In this document: positions 23,624 through 31,716 of the stretch, piece after piece
Numbering within the stretch: the first letter of the stretch is position 1
How the letters are laid out: each line of letters begins with the position of its first letter
Assembly: GCA_022361075.1 (NCBI GenBank)
Contig: JAKSBQ010000001.1
Span: forward strand, 1-32,010
Reading direction: 5' to 3'
DNA length: 32,010 nt
Origin: Opitutales bacterium
GTDB lineage: Bacteria > Verrucomicrobiota > Verrucomicrobiia > Opitutales > JAFGAQ01
The notes under the pieces: model-generated
Databases searched by the model: none
Seen by the model: the letters and a program-made list of their open reading frames with translations, nothing else
Told to the model about the DNA's origin: nothing
Translations under genes and position numbers: made by a program

Positions 23624-24913
23624 TTAGACCGTAACCAGTTTTGTGATTTTATCAGTCACAGGATTGTGAAAGATGTGAGATTTCATCAAACCTTCGACAT
23701 CAAGCTCACCTTCTTTTGCTTTAACTTTCCAAATCGTTCGTTGTCGGAGTTTGTCTATGTTTTTCACTCCAAAACGTTTTTCTAAGGTCTGCTTCTTCAT
23801 CGCACCTGCAGGTTGAACTGGAGAGTCCACCAGGAGGCTAATCGCATTTTCACCGTCACTTCCGATGCTGGCTACCTCATCGACGAATTCCTTATTGGTG
23901 TTTAACAATTCCCCTGTGGAGAGAATCTTATGCCGCTCACTATGAGTAATTTGTTTTGAGCTTTCGAGGGTCCAAAGGATCCATCTTTCGACTTCAACCT
24001 TCATCCCCTTTTTTTCCAAAGCATCTTCAACAGAACATGCCGTGTTATCAGTAATGATGAGCTTAACAGGGATCTGCCACTTATCTTCCCCTAATTTAAA
24101 ATCAGTAACGGTGTCTTCGTCGGTAGCACGCTCAGGCTCGGCTATTGTTTTACTGGTGAATAAAGTCTGGTCGTATTCCCTCATGTATTCGCCGACTGAT
24201 TCAAAAATCACATCACCTTCGGGAACTCTCTCGGGGTGTGGCATCATCGCCATCACGTTGCCCGATGGATTGACTACCGCCGCAACACTGCGCTCAGATC
24301 CATTTGGGTTCACCGGATAATCCTCTTGGATTTTCCCTTTTGAATCGACATACCGAAAGGCCAGCATCTGCTGCTGTTCCATCTGATCAGCGAGCGTATC
24401 CTCGAAAATAAAACGTCCCTCTGCGTGCGCAAAAGGCACTCGGATCAAGTCATCAGGACCGAGCCAACGATTGAAAGCGTTACTTCCCTTGGGCAGTCCG
24501 GTCTTCAGATAGCAATGATTGTTATAGTACCCTACCCCCACCAGTTGTCCTGTCTTCTCCATTCGGTTAGGAGCAAGAACCATCCCAACATGCCTGCTGG
24601 CGTAACCGGGAACTAGTCCAGTTTCCACAAGAACTTGAGCTCCGTTGCAAATTCCCAGGACCACCTTTCCTTTCCCAGCCTCGTCGGCAATCGCGGTCAT
24701 CACGGGATCGAGGGAGGCAATCACGCCTGCACGCGATCGATCTTCGTAAGAAAACCCACCCACGATGAAATAACCTGCAAATTCTTTAAGCTTCTCGACC
24801 GAATCGTTCCACAGGAATGGCTCACAACTAATGCCCACTCGCTTCAATGCGAAGATGGATTCGTCCTCACAGTTACTTCCGGGAAATTGAACAATTGCGA
24901 TTTTCTTCTCCAT
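23624..24913 (-). CDS. purQ: FGAM synthase glutaminase PurQ fused to C-terminal PurS-like domain(s)
   Basis: This encodes 429 residues; PurQ alone is about 225-265. Residues 1 to about 250 form the class-I glutamine amidotransferase: AIVQFPGSNCEDES, VLGICNGAQVL with nucleophile C89, and MPHPER with H226 and E228. After a charged linker (about 251-278), residues 279-429 resemble the small subunit PurS, apparently twice. The first unit is IPVKLIITDNTACSVEDALE onward to about 350. The second is ISLLVDSPVQPAGAMKKQTL, RFGVKNIDKLRQRTIWKV and IFHNPVTDKITKL, closely matching the PurS helix, strand and 'NP' end. No separate purS is in the operon, and the PurL here is the small type that needs PurS, so the fusion probably supplies it. 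The gene is 21 bases after purM. Confidence 0.88.
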   Translation of the reverse strand: MEKKIAIVQFPGSNCEDESIFALKRVGISCEPFLWNDSVEKLKEFAGYFIVGGFSYEDRSRAGVIASLDPVMTAIADEAGKGKVVLGICNGAQVLVETGLVPGYASRHVGMVLAPNRMEKTGQLVGVGYYNNHCYLKTGLPKGSNAFNRWLGPDDLIRVPFAHAEGRFIFEDTLADQMEQQQMLAFRYVDSKGKIQEDYPVNPNGSERSVAAVVNPSGNVMAMMPHPERVPEGDVIFESVGEYMREYDQTLFTSKTIAEPERATDEDTVTDFKLGEDKWQIPVKLIITDNTACSVEDALEKKGMKVEVERWILWTLESSKQITHSERHKILSTGELLNTNKEFVDEVASIGSDGENAISLLVDSPVQPAGAMKKQTLEKRFGVKNIDKLRQRTIWKVKAKEGELDVEGLMKSHIFHNPVTDKITKLVTV

Positions 24914-24933
24914 AACAAATTTCTTGAACTAAC

Positions 24934-25983
24934 CTATGCGTTAAGAACGACGGACCGGTCCCCTTCTTTAATCTCACCTATCTGGTAAGAGGGGTAGCCT
25001 TTTTCTGAGATAATTTTGATTAAGGCTTCGGCATCTTCAGCATCCACAACCCATGTCATACCTATTCCCATGTTGAAAACACGGAACATCTCCTCTTGGT
25101 CGATATTCCCGATCTTTTGCATCATTTGAAAAATGGGAAGAACCTTCCACGAACCTAGATTGATGCTCGCCATGCATCGCTCTGGAAGAATTCTGGGAAT
25201 GTTGTCATAAAATCCTCCTCCAGTCAGGTGGGCCATACCGTGAATCTGAATTCCCGCCTCCTCAGCAGCTGAAAACGCCGGATAGTAGTTACGGTGGGGT
25301 TCCAGCAATACATCTCCTAGGGTTGCTCCCAATTCAGGATAAACCGTTTCGAGATCGAGCTCACCGACATCGAGCAGAACCTTCCGCGCCAGGGAGTAAC
25401 CGTTGGTGTGCAAACCACTGGATGCGAGCCCTACGATCACTTGGCCGGGACTAATGGAAGCTCCGGTGATAAGCTTGCTTTTCTCAACCACCCCTGTAAT
25501 GCAACCGACAATATCGATTTCACCTTCGGAGTATGTGGGAGGCATCTCAGCGGTTTCCCCGCCAACAAGAGAGATCCCTGACTCTAGACAACCTTCTGCC
25601 ATTCCGGTTACAATCGATTCTACAACTTGAGGCTCAAGTTCCTGACTTGCCACGTAATCGAGAAAAGTCAGGGGCTTTGCACCATGCACGAGAATGTCGT
25701 CGCACGCGTGACTCACGATATCTCGTCCCAACCCTTCGTATTTCCTGAGTTTGCAGCCAATCGAAACTTTGGTGCCAACACCGTCGATACTTTGAAGGAG
25801 CACGGGTTCTTCGTAATCTTTCAACACTTTGCCGAGATCCAACATCGAACCGAAGCTGCCGATGTCTGCCATGACCGCAGGACTGAACGTGGAACGGACC
25901 TTGGATTTGATCCTGGAAACAACCTCCATTCCCGCATCGATGTTAACTCCTGAAGAAGCGTAAGTGATTTTTTCTTTTGCCAT
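24934..25983 (-). CDS. purM: AIR synthetase (phosphoribosylformylglycinamidine cyclo-ligase)
   Basis: This encodes 349 residues from the ATG at 25983, preceded by GAGAGG 7 bases upstream; a TTG five codons earlier is less likely. PurM closes the imidazole ring using ATP, converting FGAM to AIR. Motifs are the N-terminal ITYASSGVNIDAG, VLLQSIDGVGTKVSIG, IVSHACDDILVHGAKPLTFLDY, GGETAEMPPTYSEGEIDIVG, and LTGGGFYDNIPRILPE (note the GGG-F-NIPR). The length is standard. It lies 17 bases after purL and 21 before the purQ fusion, so translation is probably coupled across the operon. Confidence 0.96.
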   Translation of the reverse strand: MAKEKITYASSGVNIDAGMEVVSRIKSKVRSTFSPAVMADIGSFGSMLDLGKVLKDYEEPVLLQSIDGVGTKVSIGCKLRKYEGLGRDIVSHACDDILVHGAKPLTFLDYVASQELEPQVVESIVTGMAEGCLESGISLVGGETAEMPPTYSEGEIDIVGCITGVVEKSKLITGASISPGQVIVGLASSGLHTNGYSLARKVLLDVGELDLETVYPELGATLGDVLLEPHRNYYPAFSAAEEAGIQIHGMAHLTGGGFYDNIPRILPERCMASINLGSWKVLPIFQMMQKIGNIDQEEMFRVFNMGIGMTWVVDAEDAEALIKIISEKGYPSYQIGEIKEGDRSVVLNA

Positions 25984-26000
25984 TTTGGTGCCTCTCAAAA

Positions 26001-28334
26001 TTAATTTCCCTCAATTCGATTCAGCCAGGATTCTCTAAGTCGCTCGATATTCGGAATCTTAACGCCCTGAACTTCAAACGACCCCCTTTTCACCGTCTCG
26101 CCAATTTTGGAGAAGACGACTTTCTTATCATCCAGAAGCTTCTCAAACGCTTGTTCATCACCTTTCCCTACTTCGATTACAAAACCAACCGATTCGGAAA
26201 AAAGAATCTCGTCTTTACGAAGGTTGGATTCCACCCATACTCTGCAATCAAGATCACTCTTAAATGCCATAATCGCGAGGGCCGAAGCGATACCTCCACG
26301 CCCCAGGGGCAGACAAGAGAGCGTAAGGCCGAGGTCTGCGGCATCAGTCACCGCATTCACCTGAGCCGCAAAATCAACGAAATCCACTTTCGGTAATTCT
26401 CCGGAATCAAGATCGATGATATCATGGTAAACGCTGCCGCCCATCTCTTCTTTGATCTCTCCGATCAGATAAATTGCTGACTTCTCCTTTTTAAAACCTG
26501 GAGTCACCGCATTCTTTACGTGATTGAGTCGCCCGACACAGGCAATCATCGGACTTGGTGGAATGCTGCCGTCTTTGGTCTCGTTGTAGAGCGAAACATT
26601 TCCGCCAACCACGGGCAGTGGCGAGTCTGGATAATCTTTCAGGCGAATGCCTCGACAGGCATCCGAAACAGCGCGAATGGCTTCCACAAACTCGCCCATT
26701 TGACTCGGTTTCTCCGGATTACCAAAACAAAGACAATCGGTGATCGCCAGAGGATAGGCTCCCACGGAAGCAACCTTTGCAACAGATTCGACAACTGACA
26801 AAGCCGCTCCCCAGTAGGCATCGATTGACCCGTAATGAGGATTTTGCCCAAGTGAAACGGCCAATCCAACTTCCCTGATCTCTTCGGGAAACTCGTCGGA
26901 GTAATAAGGTTGCAAAACCCCTGCTTCAGCCTCTCCACGCTCGACAACAACGAGCCCCTGGACCTGTTTGTCATAGCGACGGTAAATCGGATGTTTGCTC
27001 GCGAGGTCTGGATGAGTCACCACTTGTGCAATCATACTCGGATAGGACTTTGGTTCAGGATGCTCGATTTTCTCTCTCAGAGGTTGCGTGTAGTGGTGTT
27101 CACGTTGATAAATGAGCCCTTCAGTAACGTCTTTGGCCTGAGCTTCCACGATTGTTTGCCCGCCTGCAGTCACCCGATAAAGCCCGTCTCCACGCACTTT
27201 ACCAATCAAACTGGCCTTTGCTCCGTGAGAGACTCGAGGGAAGTCAAAGGTTTCGTTGTAGTGGTTGATCACGTGATCCACAAGATCGTCAGGCACCGCC
27301 CACATGAAACGTTCCTGAGTCTCCGAACAAAGCTTGACCGCGTCAGGAAGGTTCTCCATGCCGACATGAACTTTGTCCATGTCCACCTCAGCTCCATAGC
27401 CTGCCGAGTCCGCAAGTTCCACGCTTGCACACGCAATACCTCCAGCTCCCAGATCTTTAAAACCCACCCGCTCAAGGTTTCCACTTTCCTTCAACCAATC
27501 GAAAAGCGCGTAAGTTGATTTCAAAATGTGACGTTCAAGAAAAGCATTAGGCTCCTGAACCGCACCTTTGTTTTGCTCTTTTTTTTCTTCCTCCAGCTCA
27601 AGCGACGCGAAACTCGCCCCACCAAAACCGCTGTTGTCAGTGGGTTTGCCAACAAGAACCAAATTGTAATCGGTGCCTCCCTCGGGAACTGCTGAGTGTA
27701 TGATTTCGTCTTCACGTAAGGTTCCGATGGTGAAAACGGTTACGAGACAATTATCACGATATCCTTTGTGAAAATAAGCGTCACCCGTGATGTTTGGGAT
27801 ACCCAGTGGGTTTCCATAACCCGCAATTCCAGCCACTACACCGTCAGCGATCCATTGGGATCTCGCGTTTCCAAGCTCACCAAATCGCAGTCCATCCGCT
27901 ACCGCGATGACCTTCGCTCCCATGCAACAAACATCCCGAACGTTTCCTCCAACACCGGTTGCAGCACCTTCATAAGGAACGATTTGTGACGGGTGATTAT
28001 GCGATTCGTGACTCAACGCGACACCGTAACGGAGTCCGTTTTTATCCCTTGCCAACTCCACTACACCCGCGTCTTCTTTAGGCCCCAAAATGACTCCAGG
28101 ACCGTCTGTAGGGAGCATCTTTAGAAAAGGTTTACTGCTCTTGTAGGAACAGTGCTCGGAACCTTGAATCGACCATAAAACCAATTCTGGAACCGAAGGC
28201 GGGCGTTTCAGTATCTCAAACTGCACTTTTTTCGCCTCTTCAACTTTCAACGCTAGGTTGTATTGCGTCAGAATTTCCTGAATTTCGACATCAGTTTTCC
28301 CATCAAAATCGATGCATTCGGTTGTGAAAGTCAT
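26001..28334 (-). CDS. purL: FGAM synthase, small-type PurL subunit
   Basis: This encodes 777 residues from the ATG at 28334; an in-frame TTG nine codons earlier is less likely. It makes FGAM from FGAR, glutamine-derived ammonia and ATP. The signature is LSHESHNHPSQIVPYEGAAT followed by GVGGNVRD. Two repeated ATP-binding halves are visible: VGFKDLGAGGIACASVELAD in the first, and SPLPVVGGNVSLYNET then LPLGRGGIASALA in the second. With no glutaminase and no FGAM-N domain it is the PurL of the PurLQS type, needing PurQ and PurS, both supplied by the fusion gene downstream. It is the first gene of the pur operon; the region upstream carries repeated CTGTAAC sites and is divergent from the coiled-coil protein gene. 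Confidence 0.97.
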   Translation of the reverse strand: MTFTTECIDFDGKTDVEIQEILTQYNLALKVEEAKKVQFEILKRPPSVPELVLWSIQGSEHCSYKSSKPFLKMLPTDGPGVILGPKEDAGVVELARDKNGLRYGVALSHESHNHPSQIVPYEGAATGVGGNVRDVCCMGAKVIAVADGLRFGELGNARSQWIADGVVAGIAGYGNPLGIPNITGDAYFHKGYRDNCLVTVFTIGTLREDEIIHSAVPEGGTDYNLVLVGKPTDNSGFGGASFASLELEEEKKEQNKGAVQEPNAFLERHILKSTYALFDWLKESGNLERVGFKDLGAGGIACASVELADSAGYGAEVDMDKVHVGMENLPDAVKLCSETQERFMWAVPDDLVDHVINHYNETFDFPRVSHGAKASLIGKVRGDGLYRVTAGGQTIVEAQAKDVTEGLIYQREHHYTQPLREKIEHPEPKSYPSMIAQVVTHPDLASKHPIYRRYDKQVQGLVVVERGEAEAGVLQPYYSDEFPEEIREVGLAVSLGQNPHYGSIDAYWGAALSVVESVAKVASVGAYPLAITDCLCFGNPEKPSQMGEFVEAIRAVSDACRGIRLKDYPDSPLPVVGGNVSLYNETKDGSIPPSPMIACVGRLNHVKNAVTPGFKKEKSAIYLIGEIKEEMGGSVYHDIIDLDSGELPKVDFVDFAAQVNAVTDAADLGLTLSCLPLGRGGIASALAIMAFKSDLDCRVWVESNLRKDEILFSESVGFVIEVGKGDEQAFEKLLDDKKVVFSKIGETVKRGSFEVQGVKIPNIERLRESWLNRIEGN

Positions 28335-28409
28335 ACTCTTACGAATCACTCCACCAACCAAGAGTCGAGTTTAATTTATGGGACTGATAAACGAATCTAG
28401 AAATGCACC

Positions 28410-28427
28410 CTGTAACCCAACTGTAAC
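28410..28427. promoter_or_regulatory. Direct CTGTAAC repeats upstream of purL
   Basis: CTGTAAC occurs at 28410-28416 and 28421-28427, separated by CCAA, a periodicity of 11 bases (about one helical turn). It lies 75-95 bases upstream of the purL ATG in the divergent gap. Such spacing fits a regulator binding one face of DNA. No known purine repressor site is matched, so the regulator is unknown. Confidence 0.4.
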
Positions 28428-28541
28428 ACTAGGATTCACCTAAAACTGCCCTTCTAAAAAAGTTGTGCCGTTCGCCATCCAAGCTTTTTCTTGCCACCCG
28501 TCTGGGATGCTTGTTTTGATTACTCACATCACCACAACACC

Positions 28542-29030
28542 ATGATTTCCGAATACCTTCAGAATCCCATTGTCATCGCCACACTTTCCGGCCTAGCTCT
28601 GGGATTATTCGCAGTTTTCATCATTTTGGTAAAAACCCGCATCTATAAAAACGAGCTGGAAGACGAACTTCGGGACGCACGTTACGACTACCGCAGACTC
28701 GAAGATCAGTTAAACACTCAAATGCGGGTGAGTCTGAAAGCCCAGGAAGATTTAGTTTCGGAGAAAAACAATCTCTTAAAACGCATCGAAAACTTGGAGC
28801 TCTCGTTGGACACTCTCTCTAAGAAACCAGGACGCAAAGATTTAAAAAATTTGATCTTAATGGAGAAGACGCTGGAAAAGTATTTAGCGGAAACTCCTAG
28901 CGCCTCGCTACTTTGGGATAAATCAAAAACAGAAGCCGAACAGGAGCTAAAAGAAACCGAAACAGGTCTGGCACCACTTTTAAAAAAGGCTTTGAGTCCA
29001 AACTCAAAGAAAACAGGAAACGATTCTTAG
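28542..29030 (+). CDS. Membrane-anchored coiled-coil protein, unknown function
   Basis: This encodes 162 residues from the ATG at 28542; a TTG 17 codons earlier is in frame but gives unlikely residues. One transmembrane helix lies at about residues 9-30 (VIATLSGLALGLFAVFIILV). A long charged heptad-rich coiled coil follows (about 37-85, ELEDELRDARYDYRRLEDQL). The rest is a mixed segment with MEKTLEKYLAETPSASLLWD and a lysine-rich end. The plan (N-terminal anchor plus cytoplasmic coiled coil) resembles scaffolding, division or DUF-type helper proteins, but no family is recognised. It is divergent from purL and 56 bases before the acetolactate decarboxylase gene. Confidence 0.65.
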   Translation: MISEYLQNPIVIATLSGLALGLFAVFIILVKTRIYKNELEDELRDARYDYRRLEDQLNTQMRVSLKAQEDLVSEKNNLLKRIENLELSLDTLSKKPGRKDLKNLILMEKTLEKYLAETPSASLLWDKSKTEAEQELKETETGLAPLLKKALSPNSKKTGNDS

Positions 29031-29086
29031 GCTGACTTGTAATTTAGGAAAAGCTCAATCTCCTTTGGGTTTTACAAGTTTGCGTT

Positions 29087-29890
29087 ATGAAGCAACTGAA
29101 GTTACCCACTCTTTTCTACGGAGCACTACTGTTCCTATCCGCTTTCACATCGACACTCGTTGCCAGCAACAAGGTTGTTCAGTACTCCAGCTACGTGGGG
29201 CTGATTCAAAAGCTTTTTGACGGTTTTGTCCCGATGTCTGAGGTTCTCGAAAACGGCGACCATGGCATCGGCACCACTCATGCTCTCGATGGTGAGGCTA
29301 TCATCATGGACGGTTTCTCCTACCGAGTGACTTTCGATGGAGATGTGGAAAAGATCAGTGACGACGAAACCACTCCCTACATCACGATTGCTGACACCTC
29401 TGCTACGAAGCCATTGAAGCTCCAACTTTCCGCGGGAACGTGCGTTGCGGAACTGACTGAAACCGTGAAGGAAGTTTCTGAAGGTAAATTCCAGGCAAAC
29501 TACCCTTATGCTGTCCGAATCGAAGGAGTGTTTAAAAAGGTAAAAGCTCGTTCCATCCCAAAACTGGAAAAACCATACATTGAGCTGAGCGAAGTCGCTG
29601 CAAATCAGAGCGTCTTTGAATTCGAGGACGAAGAATTTACTATCATCGGATTCTGGAATCCAAAATATGCGGATGCCTTCAACCCTCCAGAATGGCACAT
29701 CCATGGTCTAAACAAAGACCTGACAGGTGGCGGACATATTCTGGATTTCGAAACAGGTAAAGGCGTTATCGTGAAGCTTTGGAAAAAGACGGGGTTCGAC
29801 ATCCACCTGCCAGATACCGAGGCCTTCGCTGAGGCCAACTTCGATCAGGACTTCGGCGCTGCCGTCCAACAGATCAATCGCGACAAGTAA
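29087..29890 (+). CDS. budA: Exported alpha-acetolactate decarboxylase
   Basis: This encodes 267 residues. It converts alpha-acetolactate to acetoin and CO2, normally part of the butanediol pathway. The characteristic start VVQYSSYVGLIQKLFDGF is followed by SEVLENGDHGIGTTHALDGE with the conserved Glu (E70) and IMDGFSYRV. The zinc ligands are HIHGLNKDLTGGGH (H204, H206, H217). An N-terminal signal-like segment (LFYGALLFLSAFTSTLVAS, about residues 9-27) predicts export, as in some Gram-positive enzymes. No acetolactate synthase or butanediol dehydrogenase is nearby. It follows the coiled-coil protein by 56 bases. No Shine-Dalgarno is obvious. Confidence 0.9.
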   Translation: MKQLKLPTLFYGALLFLSAFTSTLVASNKVVQYSSYVGLIQKLFDGFVPMSEVLENGDHGIGTTHALDGEAIIMDGFSYRVTFDGDVEKISDDETTPYITIADTSATKPLKLQLSAGTCVAELTETVKEVSEGKFQANYPYAVRIEGVFKKVKARSIPKLEKPYIELSEVAANQSVFEFEDEEFTIIGFWNPKYADAFNPPEWHIHGLNKDLTGGGHILDFETGKGVIVKLWKKTGFDIHLPDTEAFAEANFDQDFGAAVQQINRDK

Positions 29891-29999
29891 GATCGGTTTT
29901 ATCGCACAAAGTTCGCTAAATAATACAAAACATACGGAACTCTGCGTTTCGTCCAACTCAGCGAGATAAAGGTTTATGGATTCGACACACTCTTTGGAG

Positions 30000-30023
30000 G
30001 GCAATGCTCTTTCATTGCCTTTT
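30000..30023 (+). terminator. Probable rho-independent terminator after the acetolactate decarboxylase gene
   Basis: GGCAATG (30000-30006) pairs with CATTGCC (30013-30019) around CTCTTT and is followed by TTTT. It lies about 110 bases after the stop codon and ahead of the convergent DJ-1 family gene. The reverse strand has no T-run, so it acts for the plus strand. Confidence 0.6.
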
Positions 30024-30059
30024 CGACTGTAATTCGCTTTCCGAAAGAGAACAAAAGCC

Positions 30060-30656
30060 TCAGGAGTTCTTGGTCCACGAAAATTCCATCTTCCTTGCAG
30101 TCTTTTCTGCAAGTGCTAAACTGTGCAATTTACTGACAAGGTGGAGACTCATATCGATTCCAGCTGAAATTCCTCCGGAAGTGATCAAGTTGCCCTCATC
30201 CACCCAACGAAGGCCTTCCTGAACGTCTAGCTTCGGAAAGCTGTTCTTTAAGTCAGGAATATCCTCCCAATGGGTCGTTACTTTTTCGTTTTCAACTACC
30301 CCAGCCTTCGCCAGCAAAAAAACTCCAGTGCAGACGGACGCAACCATCTTCGCCTTCTTCGACTGTGACGCGATCCATTCGATCACTTCGGTTTTATTCA
30401 TTTCGTCCGTGTGCATACCACCGACGACGATGAGCAGATCGATCTCTGGATGATTGTGAAACCCATAGTCCGGAATCACGCGATAACCCGCTCTTGCAAC
30501 GACCGTCTCTCCGATTTGCCCAATCAAAAAAACTTCGAAGGGCTCACCATTGTCGCAAACTCGCGAAGCGGTCGAGAAGACCTCAAAAGGGCCCGAAAAA
30601 TCCAAGACCTCAGCCTGATTGTAAACATAGATTCCAATGTTGGTTTTCTGATTCAT
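30060..30656 (-). CDS. DJ-1/PfpI family protein (isonitrile-hydratase-like)
   Basis: This encodes 198 residues from the ATG at 30656; a longer frame to 30713 exists, but its extra residues are not family-like. The fold starts NIGIYVYNQAEVLDFSGPFE, where D19 corresponds to the Asp of the isocyanide hydratase subgroup. IDLLIVVGGMHTDEM and the nucleophile elbow VASVCTGVFLLAKAG with C109 follow, then TTHWEDIPDLKNSFP and the C-terminal SGGISAGIDMSLHLV. This is the amidase-like domain also found at the N-terminus of GlxA-type AraC regulators, but no helix-turn-helix follows. The substrate is uncertain. It converges with the acetolactate decarboxylase gene and is 63 bases downstream of the TfoX-like gene. 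Confidence 0.9.
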   Translation of the reverse strand: MNQKTNIGIYVYNQAEVLDFSGPFEVFSTASRVCDNGEPFEVFLIGQIGETVVARAGYRVIPDYGFHNHPEIDLLIVVGGMHTDEMNKTEVIEWIASQSKKAKMVASVCTGVFLLAKAGVVENEKVTTHWEDIPDLKNSFPKLDVQEGLRWVDEGNLITSGGISAGIDMSLHLVSKLHSLALAEKTARKMEFSWTKNS

Positions 30657-30719
30657 GATCTTGCAAGATGAGAATATCCCAGCGCTGAGTTCCTGAAAAA
30701 GAGCCAGCCGCAACCCTTC

Positions 30720-31067
30720 TTATATATGATTCTTAAGATTGAACTCAATTGCCTTCAAAAAATAGCTCCTCCAGCGCTCCACTCGATTAAGATTTGGCTC
30801 CTGAAACATCGCGTAGCTTTTTTTAACATTACCTTTTTCGAAATACTTCAAATAAGTGGCTTTACCCTCTTTGATAAGCTGCTCTACCTCCATTTCTGGC
30901 AATTTAAAGGACAAACCCATTGGTGATAACGAAGAAATAATCACACCCTCCGAATAAAGTGCAGCCCCACTAAAGAAGTGTTTGACCTCCATGTTATTGG
31001 TTTGTGCAGGCTTAAGATCAAAACTTTCTATCAACTGTTTGAGTTGCTCAAAATAGGGTTTAGCCAT
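30720..31067 (-). CDS. TfoX/Sxy N-terminal-domain protein
   Basis: This encodes 115 residues from the ATG at 31067, just after AAAGAAA. FFSGAALYSEGVIISSL, GLSFKLPEMEVEQLIKEGKA and YAMFQEPNLNRVERWRSYF fit the TfoX N-terminal domain (compare FGG-LY-G and LYLK patterns). The C-terminal competence-regulator domain of full Sxy is absent. Single-domain TfoX_N proteins are widespread with no assigned role. The ATG lies 8 bases inside the end of the upstream nuclease-like gene, so the two are translationally coupled. It is not evidence for natural competence. Confidence 0.8.
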   Translation of the reverse strand: MAKPYFEQLKQLIESFDLKPAQTNNMEVKHFFSGAALYSEGVIISSLSPMGLSFKLPEMEVEQLIKEGKATYLKYFEKGNVKKSYAMFQEPNLNRVERWRSYFLKAIEFNLKNHI

Positions 31068-31488
31068 TTTCTTTCTCGAATGAGAGCGACGCTCCAAACT
31101 CATCAAATACTCTTCTTAATTCTTCTCTGATGAATGGATCACTTGGTTCCAATGGGTAACTGATCCCAACACAAACATCTAGACAATCACCTTTCTTTCT
31201 ACTCTCATGCATCACCCCATCGGCATACCTGAAAAGCTGCCTCAAATGCCGCCGGGCATATTCCTTAATTCTTTTTCTTCTTACCTTCTCCCAGTTTGTG
31301 GATTTGGCTTCTACAACTAACATCAAATCTCCGTCATCAACAAAAATGTCTATTCTTCCATTTTTTCCATTCCACTGAGTTGATTTTTGGGTTTCAACAA
31401 GTCCGGGCTGTTTCTTCTCCCATTCGGATTTTAATTCAACCTCGAATTGCTTTCCCCGCCGAGCTTTCTCCTGGATTGTTTCATTCAT
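31060..31488 (-). CDS. PD-(D/E)XK-like endonuclease-fold protein
   Basis: This encodes 142 residues from the ATG at 31488; a TTG four codons earlier is also possible. The core IDIFVDDGDLMLVVEAKST carries the D47 ... E60-x-K62 pattern of the restriction-endonuclease-like fold, preceded by the helix ARRGKQFEVELKSEWEKK and a QKSTQWNGKNGR strand region. The following KRIKEYARRHLRQLFRYADG helix is typical of YraN, Vsr and restriction-like proteins. No DNA methyltransferase is visible, so it is not a classical restriction system. The start of the TfoX-like gene overlaps its end by 8 bases. The specific function is unknown; a DNA repair or defence nuclease or a structural relative without activity are all possible. 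Confidence 0.65.
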   Translation of the reverse strand: MNETIQEKARRGKQFEVELKSEWEKKQPGLVETQKSTQWNGKNGRIDIFVDDGDLMLVVEAKSTNWEKVRRKRIKEYARRHLRQLFRYADGVMHESRKKGDCLDVCVGISYPLEPSDPFIREELRRVFDEFGASLSFEKENG

Positions 31489-31617
31489 TTCCTTTTCCAA
31501 CAGCAGTTATATCAAAACAGAAGTTACGATAACTCAGGATGAACCCTGTTTTTTGGAACAGATCGGTAGGAGCAAAAATATTTGGAGAAAATCTGAGGAG
31601 TCACGATCTTCAGTTGT

Positions 31618-31716
31618 TTAAACAGGAATTGGTTTAGCTCCAAGCTTATCAAGGATGTCTGCCACTTCCTTCTTCCAACCTTCGATGTCAACGGAGAGAA
31701 GCTTGTCCGTCTTGTT
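31618..31716 (-). pseudogene. Short in-frame remnant after the hicA stop (GTP-type PEP-carboxykinase-like tail?)
   Basis: Directly after the TAG of hicA (31717-31719), the same frame continues for 32 codons to a TAA at 31618-31620. The translation, NKTDKLLSVDIEGWKKEVAD then ILDKLGAKPIPV, reads like the C-terminal end of a folded enzyme and recalls the tail of GTP-dependent PEP carboxykinase (LL-VD--GWKKE pattern). No start or upstream part exists, because hicA and hicB occupy the place where the body should be. It is probably the scar of a gene interrupted by insertion of the toxin-antitoxin pair, or a chance open stretch. The parent identity is a guess. Confidence 0.35.

Noticed and set aside
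26910-27518. 202-residue plus-strand open frame inside purL
   Set aside because: Shadow of the strongly conserved purL on the other strand; no start context or family similarity.
30720-31067. Competence regulator Sxy/TfoX
   Set aside because: Only the N-terminal TfoX domain is present and no competence genes are nearby.
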